A DNA stretch of 60,000 bases from Cristatella mucedo. Taxonomy: Eukaryota > Bryozoa > Phylactolaemata > Cristatellidae. The notes beneath the pieces are model-generated. The model saw only the letters and a program-made list of their open reading frames with translations. It was not told where the DNA came from and made no database searches. Position 1 is the first letter of the stretch. Each line of letters begins with the position of its first letter. Positions 10,145 to 22,620 of this stretch are shown in pieces. Made by a program: the position numbers and the translations under genes. The DNA is taken from contig WPIO01000169.1 in the NCBI GenBank assembly GCA_009760855.2, positions 434,001-494,000 of the forward strand. The letters run 5' to 3'.

Positions 10145-12525
10145 TTATTTCATCGCAATAAAATTAGGTCAAGGTTTTCATTGGGCACCAGCTACGTGTC
10201 TGTGGTTGATCTGTATTAGGCTTTGCAGTTTTAAATGGGAATGGCTTACCATAAAGTAGCATGCTTCTGATAGAAGCAATTCACTTGCAGACCTTCTATG
10301 GGCAGTTGGTCGCAATATTTATTTATCCTGCATCTACCCTGCCGATTACTTGACCAGATATTCTATACAATTTTAGGTGAATTGCTGCTTTGCACATATA
10401 TTTCAGTTGCTAGCATACGTCAGCAAAGCTCAGTACGTAATCTAGGGGGATTGCCAGCCAATGTCGTAAGTCGTTAGCGTTGGTCAGTTCGAGTCGTCCC
10501 TTACTTGAGCTAGTTCACGAGCGAATGCACCGTGTACCTAAAGCAGTCTATGGGAGAGCAAATTCACGAGTTCTTAGTGCAGCCCCAATCCTTCTACATT
10601 GTGCTCCAGCGGCAGGAAATAGTTTCACAACCGATACTTTTAAGGGCACTAATGTCAACTTCTGATCGGGTCGTTGGCAAAGTTAATTGGCATATGATTA
10701 ATCTGATTGACATCTAGAAAACAGTGCTCTCGTAGTTGAGTATCGGAGAGCAATACACCTGGTTTCTGATTCTTCAAAGCAACGCGGTCTGACAATTCTG
10801 GTTTCGAAGGATTGCCAATATGGTTCCTGAATCACTTGCCAGCCACTTAGACCTGCAGTTTTCTATCGATGTAATGTTTTTTAAAGAATCACTGTCTGCA
10901 GCTCCACGATGAAAACGTGGGTGTTATGCAGCAGAGTTGTATAAAATGCTTTCAAAGCCTAAACGGCTTTCGATAAGAAGACGGCAGTAAAGATACTTCA
11001 TCGTATTCACCAAAGAGAAAGTTCTAGGCTTTTCTGAATCCGGTGGACATTCAAAGAAGTGAGAAGGATTGGAGAAGCTTTTCAGAATTGTTAGAAAGGA
11101 TATGCCACAGCCAGCAGTAGCTGATGTAGGAACTAAGGAAGTTAGTTCAACTTTAGAACCATCTTTCGGATAAGTTTACTTAGGGGCTCATTCAACAAAG
11201 ACTACCTTTCTCATTGGTTTTACATACCTATCATTGTGTGGCTCGCCTAAGGATGCTTATGGGCATTTTGTGTAAGCCACTTGTCATTCTATTTACGTGC
11301 CACGGATCGTGGTCGATCGATGAATTACGAAATCTCATATAGCAAGCAAACCGGATCGATTCTCAGCTTTTCAATGTGGACACTAACAGCCCAGTAGTGA
11401 AAGTACAATGCAACCAAATCACTTGTACGTCAAAAGTGATGGTATTATCTCTTTAAATGTTTACAGATTTATTGCTCGAATGAAAATCAGGAAATCAATG
11501 AGTAATATAATAAATGTTTCTCTGCAATAAGATGTTTATAAAAGTCTTCAGGTCGTTTCCAATTCTACCGAAGAAAAGGAACCATGTTCAACCGTATAAC
11601 AGCCATTTTTTGAAGAGCAAGATGCAGCCGGAGCGGAGTGTGAGGCCTAGTGTGATAAATAGTAACGAGGCGAGACAAAATACAGATGAAGGAGGTTGAC
11701 ACTGTGAGTATACATGTGGCAGACATTCGCTGACATGGGTGGCCGTCTGGACAAAATGTCTGATAGGTATCTACAAGAAGGATTTCTCTGTAGAGTTTGT
11801 GTGGCTTCTCGTGCAAAAGCTATAACAATAATAACACATACGTTCGAAATAACACGTTTGATTGGTGCCCTCAGAGATCTGAATCTCTCGTTCTAGGTAC
11901 GTTAGGGATGCCTCATAGAAAGCATTAAAAAGTATTTGGTGGCGTCATCCTCAAGAAGCAGCATTATTGTAAAGAGGGGAACGCATGCAAATTAATGCTG
12001 TGATAAAAAGATGCGTTTTAAGCTTCTTTTGAAAAATCTTCATGTCAGGGTGGATTGTGAGGTGCATCGCTAGTGAGTTCTGCGCTTTGGAAGCGTTTTA
12101 AGTAAAGGCACAGTCTCTAAAGGTTTCGAGGATGGTAAGAGATATGGCTAAACGATTGTAGTCTTAATAGCAGGTTGTGTGATTCTTCGCCTGGTGGTCG
12201 AGTAGTTCTGATAGCTATGCTGGAGCCAGAACAGTTCGTGATACATTTTGATGCTGAATTATCATTAGCATCGCAAAATAATCGTAGCCGGGAGTAACAT
12301 TACTGAGATTTTGTGTTGATTTAACTATGATTTGACTGAGTGTATACAGACAACATGTTTATAGGGTGTACGACTGGAGGTAAAAGGCAGGCAATTTAAT
12401 TGTCACTGCAAGAATCTCGAGTTGGCTAAGACGACGGCCAAGCAAAGCATGTACTCATAGTCATATGTCAAATTCTTTACATGAAGCAAGGTGCATGCAT
12501 AGCCACTAACAGAGAACGAAACGCG
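10145..12525 (+). repeat. direct duplication D2, uninterrupted copy
   Basis: About 2.4 kb matching 16,825-16,955 plus 19,368-21,050. Landmarks are 'gggcaccagctacgtgtctg' (10,182 and 16,871), the 'cttgcagacc' block (10,286 and 19,375), 'gcagccggagcggagtgtgagg' type sequence (11,623 and 20,159), and 'catttgatgctgaattatcat' type sequence (12,246 and 20,773). A degraded LINE A 3' tail lies inside it near 11,865-11,910. No coding exon is supported; open frames of 60-80 codons are not preserved between the two copies. Confidence 0.85.
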
Positions 12526-12736
12526 AGAAAATAATTTAAGTAGCTTGACAGTTGATAAATCAACAGCCGTGCAAAATAATGCAAACAGACATCAGTGGCC
12601 TAAACAAAAACCTGCAATCACTTTGTTGTTGAATACAACTTTGAGTTCCAAGATTAATGTCGGAGAAAAACTGACAGCACCGATCTGTGAGATCATAGCA
12701 GCTGTACATAAGTCCTTTTTAACTGGCTTAATTATA

Positions 12737-13935
12737 ATAAAAATAATAATAACGCACTTGCTAAAGCACCCTCAGATAACATAATCACTTTTTAGGCGCT
12801 TTACATTTGCTGCAAGTGAAATGCAATTGAATGGTAAGTAAAATCACGCTTGAAAAACAAACAAAATGAACAATATGGTTTGGGGTGACTTGCTCAGGGT
12901 CAGCATACATGAGATTAATACAACTTCTTCTATTAATATAAGGGCAACAGCCACTCTACAACTCCTACTGGTCCTCAAACTTTCTTTGTTTCCCTTCATA
13001 TCATACTAAAAATGGTCAAATAATTGGGGTATTTGATGAATAATCCTGGGCCGTTCGCTGTGTATGCTTATACTCTTTAAAACTGACATATGTTTTTTCG
13101 AATGGTTTCTAAAGCTGTTAAAATTCATCTACTTATTGTGTCTGAGGCAAAACTACTTCAAACCACACAAATCAGCCGGAAAAATTGTTCTGATATCATA
13201 TTGCTGTTCGAATCACCAAGCTCACTAAAGTGATGACATTTAAGTCTGAACGATCCACTCACGGTCGAAGAAATAATAGTCCTTGATTCTCGATAGTCTG
13301 AGTAGTGACTGTGATATTTTTAGGTAGACCTGCATTCACAGAGTCTGCACAAATTTGTAAGATCATTGTACATTTATGATAGTACTTCCCGAACGTCCAC
13401 ATGCAATGTTCGGACTTTCCGACAGCCTCAGGACGTATTAAAATGAATTTCCTGTAACTAGGATAACTGGCATATTACCAGAAGCAATATCCGAGAAGCT
13501 GTGGTTCTAAATTAGACTAAAAATGAAGCATAACATATTTAAAGAAACTTAAGTATCAAAATGGAAAACAATAAATACGCAAAACTAAACTGAAGTAGAG
13601 AGTAAAGATAACTTAACAGAATGAGTGTGCATCGCAAGAGCTATGCTTTTCTGAGTCTTTGAGGTATATCATAGTTTAAAATAATTACCTCACCCAAAAA
13701 AATAGTCGCAGAGGCATGTACGAGCAAATACTAATGAGAAGTGCGACAGACGATGATAGCAGCTTTCAAAAGATATCTAGAGGATCATAAATTTACTGTA
13801 CCAGATGGAAGTGATAGTGGTGTCTCTTACAAAGCAAAATGGTGCAGTTTTTCATAGTACGATGAAATCAGCTATGTCTGAGGGAAAAGTGATTATTACG
13901 ATGGTACAGTATGACTTATGAGAGAGATCCTGATA
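12737..13935 (+). repeat. direct duplication D1, right copy
   Basis: Matches 8,870-10,105 throughout, including the LINE A 3'-end insertion at its left edge, so that insertion predates the duplication. Similarity stops near 13,935, where the left copy enters a (TA)n run. Confidence 0.85.
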
Positions 13936-14189
13936 ATCCGGTATGCTATGTTGCTCACCCACTACACAGTTTTTCTACAGAAAAGTAATCGCGACGGACC
14001 AGCTGGACGATATTACGTTAATTCATTTATACCATGTGCAGAGGTTGATTATTTACGCTCCTTCAATTTGACTCCCTCGTTCCTGATATTTATTTTGATT
14101 TTTTATAATTGTGTGAATTTAAAAAAAAATACAGCAAGTTGATATGTGAAGACAGTCAGCTTACAAGAATAAAAAAAACTGTGCTTGCA

Positions 14190-14460
14190 TGCAACTTCTC
14201 GATGTGAAAACTACTCTCCTACTGCCAACTATGGCTCATCCTTTTCAGCGGTCCTGAGCGGCTCTTTTGATGCTACTCGCTACCTCATCTGCTCTCCTGA
14301 CTGTGTTATGCCTTCCACTTTCTCTTTGTTGGGTGAGACGATGTCTGTTGGCTACCGAATGGGTACCAAAAGCCGCTTAGGCTGTGAGTTCGCAATAAAT
14401 AAATCTGCTGCGTGACACACACATGGTCCTATTGACTTTCGGCAGTTACAGACGTAGATA
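14190..14460 (+). mobile_element. LINE family B 3' fragment
   Basis: Translation at 14,185-14,415 contains YSPTANYGSSFSAVLSGSF and FSLLGETMSVGYRMGTKSRL, the extreme C-terminal/3' region of family B as at 56.77-56.95 kb. It ends in the family's 'gttacagacgtagatacg' terminal block. About 270 bp survive. Confidence 0.8.
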
Positions 14461-14544
14461 CGTTGCATTACATTATATTAAACTTCATAAGATAAGATGA
14501 GCATCAAAGACATTTATTGTATAGCCAAGGCCAAACTATTTAAT

Positions 14545-14770
14545 CACAATAATACATTTAAAATATCGCCTTCAGAGAGCTCAATCTCTTTTTAGGCAAT
14601 TATCATACACTGCCAAGCAACCAAGATCGAATGATTAGCAGTAGCAGGTTAAATAAACAACATGAATAATATGGCTGGTGGTCTCACGTATAGTGTAAGG
14701 ATGCAAGGGTGGTTGGTTGCAGGATGCACAGCTTCAGCTCGCATGATCAAACCACAGAAAAATCAGGCTT
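14545..14770 (-). mobile_element. degraded LINE A 3' end
   Basis: The reverse strand carries the 3' UTR and hairpin (atcgccttcagagagctcaatctctttttaggc) of family A with many substitutions. No coding sequence remains. It is one of the oldest-looking copies in the window. Confidence 0.6.
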
Positions 14771-15401
14771 CTTTGTTTTATGTGACTTCGAAACTTTGTC
14801 CTAAATCTTGACTCAAGGTTTTTTAAACTTCAGTTGCGTTGCTAATTATGGCTAATTGAATCATTTCCTGATCGAATTCGCATTGAAACTAAATAATTCA
14901 GAAATACCTTATAGCCCATAGTTTAGGAAGTTTGAAATTTGTGCATGAAAACTGACGTACTTTGCACATTGCCTTACTTGGTAAATAAATCCTGGTTTGC
15001 GAACATTGGTCCTAGCTTTCAAAAATAATAGATTTATTCTGTTTGTGAAAGTGTGAATAGTTTATATTCAGTGGTAATTATAAGTAATTAAATATTGTCT
15101 ATGATTAGAATGCTAATAAACAAGTTGCCGTCATTAATAGCTTTCACATTGTGACAGGAACGATGTTTAGCTAGCAATTTAGGCAATTGAAATGAGAAAG
15201 GTTACTATGTCATCCTAATCGGTATACAGATGGACAGTTTGAACAAAAAATTGTTTTAATTCGGCATACATTTTCTTCAAACTCTTCTGGAATGGTCTTT
15301 ATGGAATTTATACAGAAGCCGTACTGAAAAGTTGGACGTTTGGAACTGCACGCCCTTCAGCATTGGTAGTAGTTATAGTATTTAGTACTAGAAATAGTAA
15401 T

Positions 15402-15516
15402 TATTAAAATTAAAAAACGTATATATTGTTAATAGTATATAGTATACATATTGTAGTATAATGATGGCATATTACATAAGACTAAAATATTATAGTATAT
15501 GGTATGTAAGTATTAA
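15402..15516 (+). repeat. AT-rich direct repeat, copy 1 of 3
   Basis: A block containing 'ttgtagtataatgatggcat' recurs at 16,081-16,160 (partial) and 16,590-16,715, always next to a LINE A fragment. It may be the original host sequence flanking nested insertions, or a small local duplication carried along with LINE pieces. Confidence 0.7.
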
Positions 15517-15519
15517 AAA

Positions 15520-16075
15520 TAGGACAAAACCTTGAAGTCAATCCGTTGCTTGACTGGTAGCCAGTGCAGGTCGGCAAGAAGTTGAGTAATGTGGCAACTG
15601 GCTTGTCTGTCGTGAGCTTCGCAGTTGCCACATCTCACCAATTCTTGCCGACCTGCACTGGCTAACAATGAAGCAACGGATTTTCTTCAACGTTTTTTCG
15701 CTCACTTTTAGGTTCCTTAGTTCTTTGGATCCGGCTATCTGACAGATCTACTTCCGTAACCAGGCTAAGCATGGTACCAATCGCTTATCAGAATATAAAT
15801 GTTTATCTATACCTCGGATAACCTCAAATCCTTTGGAGACAGTGCATTTAGTTCATATGCTCCAAAAGCCCGGAACTAACTCCCGACTTGCGTCACGACA
15901 TCCTCTGACTTGACCACATTTGAAAAGTAACTTAAAAACTCACCTTTTTAGGACAGCAGTTAGTGGGTCCCTGTGATTCGTCCTTTAGGCGCGTATGAGT
16001 GCTGACACTGTGGGTGATGCCACTACTCACATTTGCATGCTGACTGTGTGCACGTCACCCCTAACCATGTAATTC
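15520..16075. mobile_element. LINE A fold-back: 77-bp inverted arms leading into a + strand fragment
   Basis: 15,524-15,600 is LINE A sequence in reverse orientation. After a 20-bp spacer, 15,621-15,697 is the same LINE segment in forward orientation, and the forward copy runs on to 16,075 (ADLHWL region, KAR-N-LPTCVTTS region, then 3' UTR). The two arms are imperfect reverse complements and could form a long hairpin. This fits twin priming or template switching during integration, followed by decay. Confidence 0.75.
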
Positions 16076-16154
16076 ATGTTACATATTGTAGTATAATGAT
16101 GGCATATTACATAAGACTAAAATATAATAGTATATGGTATGTTAGTATTGAAAT

Positions 16155-16265
16155 TATGAAAAAACCTTGAAGTCAATCCGTTGCTTGACTGGTAGCCAGT
16201 GCTGGTCGGCGAGAAGTGGAGTAATGTGGCAACTGCGAAGCTCAGTACAGACAAGCGTCTCCTCC
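16155..16265 (-). mobile_element. short LINE A fragment
   Basis: Reverse-strand sequence covers the ADLH-LPVKQRIDFKV segment only. It follows directly on a partial copy of the AT-rich repeat, just as at 15.5 kb, so the pair 'AT repeat + LINE piece' was duplicated as a block. Confidence 0.7.
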
Positions 16266-16589
16266 GTAACTGACGATGAAAGACATGAGTTCCAGTTGGT
16301 TCATTGGTGCCGAGTCGCGACGAGTGGCAAGAAGCATTTTACAGTCACATATTTCGTTGTAAACTTTTGTTCCACCAACTTCTGAACAATAGAAGCCTCC
16401 AAAATCTAGACATTGCTGGCGGAGTTTGGTCTGGTAAAGGGTCTTCAATAGCTGCTCAACCGTCAAAAATAAGCGAAGTTTGACATAAAGATCTGTGAGC
16501 TAGGAAAACCTAGTTGTAACCTCTTGTCTCTTATAAGCTCCCAAAGCCTGGAACTCCCTCCCGACCTGCGTCAGAACATCCCATCATTA

Positions 16590-16715
16590 TTAACATTAAA
16601 AAACGTATATATTGTTAATAGTATAAAGTATAAATATTGTAGTATAATGATGGCATATTTCATAAGAGTAAAATAAAATAGTATATGGTATGTAAGTAGT
16701 AGAAATATGAAAAAA
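16590..16715 (+). repeat. AT-rich direct repeat, copy 3 of 3
   Basis: Matches 15,402-15,516, including 'ttaaaaaacgtatatattgt' type sequence and 'agtataatgatggcatat'. A short forward LINE A piece (16,535-16,590, KAWNSLPTCVRTS region) sits immediately before it. An (ATT)n run lies at 16,789-16,810. Confidence 0.7.
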
Positions 16716-16959
16716 TGTTTACTCGTAAAAGAACATAACTGGTGTAAACACATTATTAGGTCTATCAGACATTTGCAATAACTGTCATTATTATTATTAT
16801 TATTATTATCACTGTTATTCACTATTTTTGGTCATTTTGTCGCAATAAAATTATGTCAAGGTTTTCATTGGGCACCAGCTACGTGTCTGTGGTTGACCTA
16901 CATTGAGCTTTGCAGTTTTTAATGGGAATGACTTACCATAAAGTAGCCTGCTGCAGATA

Positions 16960-19367
16960 ATAATAATAATAATTCACTTGATAAAGCGCCGTCAGTGAAC
17001 TTTATCTCTCTCTAAGCGCTTTACATCTGCTGTAATGTGAAATGCAATGGAATGGTAAGTAAAATCATGCTTGAAAAACAAACGAAATGAATAATATGGT
17101 TTGGGTGACATTTACAGGGTCAGCATGCAAATGTGGTTAGTGGCAGCATGCACGGTGTCAGCAGGCATAAGCAAATCAAGGACAAATATCAGGGACCCAC
17201 TAAATGCTGTCCTAAATAGGTGTGTTTTTTGGTTCCTTTTAAATGTGGTCAGGTCAGGAAATGTTCTGACGCAGGTCGGGAGGCGGTTCCAGGCTTTGGG
17301 AGCATATAAACTAAGTGCATGGTCTCCAAAGGATTTCAGGTTTGTATGAGATATTTCTAAAATGTTGGATTCCAAAAAGCGGGTGGTACGATGCTTGGCC
17401 TGATGGGGTAGTATATCTGACAGATAGGCTGGAGCCATAGAATTAAGGGACCTAAAAGTGAGGGACAAAACCTTGGAGTCAATCCGTTGCTTGACTGATA
17501 GCCTGTGCAGGTCGGCGAGAAGTGGAGTAATGTGGCAACTGCGAAGCTCAGTACAGACAAGCGTAGCTGCAGAGTTTTGCACCAGCTGCAATCCCCTGAT
17601 CGCACGTGCTGGTAGGCCAGTAAGCAGTGAGTTGCAGAAGTCGAGACGGGATGTCACGAATGCACGGACCAACTTGGACGTGGTATCTTTATCTAAACAA
17701 GCCCAAATTTTAGCAATATTATGGAGCTGAAAATAGGCGGATTTGACTGTGGAGCTGATATGGTCGTCTAACGAGAGGTCGCTTTGGAATATGACACCTA
17801 GATTTCGAGCTGATTCAACTGGAGATACGCTGGCAGTGCCAATTCTGAGAGTCAGCCTTTCCAATCTATGGATCAGACTGGGTTTGCCCATAAATATTAA
17901 GCTAGTTTCGTCATGGTTTAGTTTTTTGTAAATTCGCTGCCATCCATGTGTGGGTGTCATCAATGCATGTAGCAAGTGAGTTGGGAGAATTTGAGGCGCT
18001 CGAAGGCCTTGAGGGATCAAAGCAATCGTACAACTGAATGTGATCTGCATAGACGTGAAAGACTAGATTGTGCTTGGCAATCACACCAGGAAGAGGCAGA
18101 ATATAAACCGTGAAAGGAACCAGACCTAGCACTGAGCCCTGAGGTACTCCATATTTCAGAGGTACTTCAGATGATATTCGTCTATTCACGTCAATACTCT
18201 GGAGTCTCTCACTGAGATTGGACCTGAACCACTGCAGAGCAGTGCCTAATGATGCCCAGGCCAAATGAGAGGCGCTATAGAAGAACTTCGTGATCGATGG
18301 TATCAAAAGCTGCCGAAAGATCAAGTAAAACAGGCAGAGACACTTTACCGATGTCTGCATTTCCTAAGTAGGTCGTTATATACCCGAAGCAATTCTGATT
18401 CTGTGGAGTGATTAGCTCTAAAGCCAGACTGGAACTTACTAGCAAGGTGTGAGTTTTCGATATAAGAGTTCAGCTGGTTCGCCACGACCCGTTCGAATGT
18501 CTTTGATAAGAATGGTAGAAGGGAAACTGGGCATTAGTTGCTCAAGTTCTGTAAGACAAGTGTAGTTTTCTTGAGATGTGGCCTGACTACAGCTTTTTGA
18601 AAGGTGCTGGGACATTTCTTGAGGGTAATGACATATTAATTATGTTAGTTATGCATGGCAGCAGTAGATCAATTCAACGTAGGAGCAGGACAGTGGGAAT
18701 AGGGTCCAGAGGACTTGCTGTCTTTTTTGATTGAGATACGAACTTTAGGACTAGATCACTAGTGACCTGCTTAAATGCAGACATTGAGGTGCAGCCAGGA
18801 ACCAAGGAACAGCATTCTAGTGGGGAGGCTGTCATCGCAGTGATGGATCCCCTGATCTTGTCTATCTTCTGCACAAAGAATCGAGAGAAGCGATCGGCTA
18901 GATCATCACTAAGATCATCAGGTAAGGAGCTAGTTTGGGAACGGTTGAGGAGATGATTTATTGTCGACATCAGCATTTTTGGATTGTGCATCTGTTATTC
19001 AACAATGTTTTTGTAAAAACCAGACTTGGCTTTCGCTAGGATCGATTGGTACGACCTACAGTAGTCTTCATATGCCTGTCGATGGACAGGTAGTCCGGAT
19101 CTTTTGTATGCTTTTTCACGCTTTCGTTTAGTAGACTTGGCTAGTTTAATGTCTGTGGTAAACCATAGGCTGTCTAGCGGTAGCGGCGCACAGTGAGCTC
19201 ACTCAGAGGGGCAAGCTCGTCTAGCGTGTCAGCTAGTGTCTTTTTGAAGCTATATACCAATGATGACAGATTAGAGGGAGGATTGAGCAGCAGGTGTGAA
19301 GCAGATATTCTCGCACGGGCAGCATCGATGTCGAGGGTCTTGAGGTTTTGCGATTCACATGTAGAAC
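16960..19367 (-). mobile_element. longest LINE family A copy, inserted in duplication D2
   Basis: The 3' end is at the left: AAT tail at 16,958-16,972, hairpin, then 3' UTR. Reverse-strand coding pieces run in order from the 5' side: a linker region (19,150-19,270), RSGLPVHRQAYEDYC near 19,070, MHNPKMLMSTINHLLNRSQT at 18,991, the ASPLDPIPTVLLLR block near 18,690, an SDLIYLAQ/FRSNLSERLQSIDVN region near 18,200, [21 protein letters not shown] near 18,140, FHVYADHIQLY near 18,050, and a 312-codon C-terminal stretch at 17,112-18,050. The catalytic box reads YADH, not YADD. The copy starts between endonuclease and reverse transcriptase. Flanking host sequence is continuous with 10.15-12.5 kb once this element is removed. 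Confidence 0.88.
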
Positions 19368-21050
19368 CAATTCACTTGCAGACCTTCTTTAGACAGTCGG
19401 TCGCAATATTCATTTATCCTGCATCTACCCTGCAGATAATTTGGCCGGATATTATATTCAATTTTAGGTGAATTTCTGCTTTGCACTTATTTTTCAAATG
19501 CTATCACACGTTAGCAAAACTCAGTACGCAATCAAGGGGATTGCCAGCCGATGTCGGAAGTCAATAGCTTTGGGCTGTACACTTTCGACTCGTCCTTGCT
19601 AGAGCTAGTTCACGAGTGAATGCACAGTATACCTAAAGCACTCAGTGGGAGAGCAAATTCACGTGGTCTCGGTGCAGCCCCTAGCCTCCTACACTGTGCT
19701 GCAGCGGCTGGAAATAGTCTCACAACCGATCCTTTTAAGTGCACCCATGTCAACTTCTGATTGGGTAGTTGGCAAAGTTGAGAGGCATATGATTAATCTG
19801 ATTGACATCTAGAAATCAGTGCTCTCGTGGTCGAGTATCTGAGAGCACTACACCTGGTTTCTGATTCTTCAAAGCAACGAGGTCTGACAATTCTTGTTTT
19901 GAAGGACTGCTAATATGGTTCCTAAATCACTTGCTATTCGGTTAGGCGTATAGCTTTCTATTGATGTAAGTTATTTTAAATCAACTCTGTCTGCTGCTCC
20001 ACGATGAAAACGTGGTTGTTATGCAGAAGAGGTGTATAAAGTTGTATGAAGTTGTATATATGCCTGAACGGCTTTCGATAAGAAGGCTGCAGTAAAGATA
20101 CTTCATCGCATTCACAAAAGAGAAAGTTATATATAGGCTTATCCGAATCCAGTGGAAAGCAGCCGGAGCGGAGTGTGAGGCCTAGTGTGACTCATAGTAA
20201 CGAGGCGAGACCAAATGATTAGGAAGGAGGTTGACAGTGTGAGTGTACCTTTGGCGGGCATTCGCTGACATTGGTTACCGTCTTGACAAAAAGGCCGACA
20301 AACATTAGTAGGAGGGATTTCCCCCTAGGGTTTTGGGAGGGATCTCGTGCAAAACCTATAACAATAATACTCACATTGGTAATAACACGTTTGTATGGCG
20401 CCCTCAGAAAACTGAATCTCTTTTTCCAGACACGTTTCGGATGCCTCATAGAAAGCGTTACAAAGAGTTTGGTGGTGACATCCTCAAGAAGCAGCCCTAT
20501 TGCAAGGAGGCGCTTGTCTGGGAATAATGCTGTGATACAAAGGTGCGTTTTAAGCTTCTTTTGAAAAGTGTTAATGTCAGGGTGGGTTGTGAGGCTAGAA
20601 GGGGAGTTCTGGGCTTTGGGAGCGTATTAAGTAAAGGCACAGTCTATAACGGTTTCGAAGACAATAAGAAATATGGCTACACAATTGCAGTCTTAATAGC
20701 ATGTTTGTGAGATTCTTCGCCAGGTGTTGGAGTAGTTATGATAGCTAAGCTGGAGCCAGAACAGTTCCTGATGCATTTTGATGATGAATTATCATTAGCG
20801 TCGCAAAATAATCGTAGCCAGGAGTAAAATTACCAAGATTTTTTGTTCATCTAAGTATGATTTGACTGAGTGAATACAGACAACATGCCTATAGGGTTTA
20901 CGACTGGAGGTAAAAGACAGGCAATTTAATTGTCACTGCTAGATTTTGAGTTGGCTAAGACGAGAGCCAAGCAAAACTTGTACTCATGGTTCTTATGTAA
21001 AATTCTTTATCAGAAACAAGGTGCATGTCTAGCCACTAAGAGAAAACGAT
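19368..21050 (+). repeat. direct duplication D2, right part of interrupted copy
   Basis: Matches about 10,270-12,525. Together with 16,825-16,955 it makes a full D2 copy split by the LINE A element. No gene is supported: the 97-codon frame at 20,271-20,564 is not kept open in the sister copy. Confidence 0.85.
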
Positions 21051-21670
21051 TTTTTGGATCTAAAAGCAGCCGAGTGAGAGAACCCCAATAATATCCTTTC
21101 CTTCTGCTGCCATCGTTGGATAGTAAGCTATGGGGCGAGGGCAAATGGCTATGGAGCAAGCTGAGTGGGCATTTAGAAGCAGTTGAGTCTCTCCAATCTT
21201 GTAAGATGCTCAAAAGTGGCCATTCATTAAACGTCTACTTCAGCTTCACGATAGCGTCTGCCTACTTATAGCCACATAAAATTTCCGATATTTGGGCTTG
21301 TGTGAATACTGATACCATATCCAAACAGGTCCATGCATTTGGGACTTACCGTCTCAAATTCTCTAAACCACTTCTTTCTGGACTCCTCGTGTGCAATCAG
21401 GTGCTTACAGTTGGGGCAACACTCTGAAGCTTGGCTCTGATCCGTAAGCTTAGCAATTGTCTCATCACATTACTGGTTGCCGACATGCACCCGCTACTAA
21501 TCAAGCAGGGCATCGACTTCAAAGTTGTGTCACTCACTTTTATAGATGCAAATATGCCTCGCCAGTTGCAATCGCTCCCGCGTCTTCTGAATTTATACCA
21601 AGCGTGATTCTCTATGTAATGTTTGCAATTGAATAGTTAGCAAAAATGCAATACATTTCTTCTGCTTTCA
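20740..21670 (+). repeat. segment repeated inverted at 49.11-49.89 kb
   Basis: Reverse-complement matches include 'gcatcgacttcaaagttgtg' (21,510; 49,270 region), 'gagaaccccaataatatcc' (21,077; 49,520s) and 'tcgtagccaggagtaaaat' (20,812; 49,798). It includes the LINE A fragment at 21,230-21,610, so that fragment predates the inversion or duplication. Confidence 0.75.
21230..21610 (+). mobile_element. degraded LINE family A fragment
   Basis: Nucleotide order follows family A: SAYF(Q)LHKI, DTIS(K)QVHAF, the cysteine-containing CNQVLTVGATL segment, ADMHPLLIKQGIDFKVVSLTF. Many stops and indels. It ends before the 3' tail and passes into sequence shared with 49.1 kb. Confidence 0.65.
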
Positions 21671-21994
21671 GAATTGAAAAGCAATAGCTGTGCCAGGAGC
21701 CGTGCAGGGTCGTGGGCTCGGATTGCTGCCAGTGTATAATATAGAGCGGTTGAGATATTACGTCTTGAATAGCAAAATTCATCAATAAAAAACCTATCTT
21801 GTATGTCCCCATTTTCCCTGGATCACACATTTTATTGACTCGTAGGTCGAAAAATGAGTGGATTCAAAGTTTATCTGTTTCTGCAGCTCCTATATACGCA
21901 TTAGCAATCGATGTGAGCGTTTTACAAATTTCAAGAATTTCACTGGCCAAGGCTATAAGTTAGTGCAGAAACCACTGTAGATAATTTTGGATAC

Positions 21995-22620
21995 AAATAA
22001 TACGTTGGCTAAAGCGACATCAGACGACTTAATCCTTTTCTAGGTGCTTCGTATTCTCCGCAAGTAAAGTACAATCGAACGCTTCGTGGTAGAATGCTCA
22101 ATAAACAACAATAACCACGTTGTTAAGGGTGTCATGCAGGGTCAGCATGCAAGTATAGTTAGTGGCAGCCTGCACAGTTTCAGCAAACACAAAAAGTAAA
22201 GGGCGAATCACGGTAATGCACAAAATTCTGTCTTAGATAAGTCGGATTTAGATTCTTTTTAAATATGGTCAAGTCAGGAGCTGTCATGACACAAGTGGTT
22301 TATGAGTTCCAGGGTTTGGACAGGATACACTTGACGCAAGGTCGCCAAAAGATTTGAGATTTGTCCGAGAAATATTTAAACAGGTAGATTAAAAAAGGAA
22401 GGTGGTACGATGTTTGAGCAGGTAAGTAGTAGAACTGATGGATAGACTGCAGAAAAAGCACGATGAGCCCACAAAACGAGGGACGGAACCTTGAAGTCGA
22501 TGCTTCGTTTGACTAAGAGCCACAGCAAGTCGGCGATAAATGGTGGCAAGTGGCAACTGCGAAGCTCACGATAGACTCTGTTTAACTTAAATAACAATAA
22601 ATCAAAGAGACCTGCTATCT
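21995..22620 (-). mobile_element. degraded LINE family A 3' part within unit 1
   Basis: Reverse-strand order is 3' tail (ttggctaaagcgacatcagacgactt, 22,010-22,040), 3' UTR, and a diverged C-terminal block giving YRELRSCHLPPFIADLLWLLVKRSIDFKV at 22,490-22,580. The same insertion occurs at 27.29 kb, and only its tail remains at 32.59 and 52.98 kb, so it predates the unit duplications. Confidence 0.7.

Noticed and set aside
17112-18050. 312-residue protein on the reverse strand as a host gene
   Set aside because: It is the C-terminal reverse-transcriptase part of a LINE A copy, matching at least six other copies in the window.
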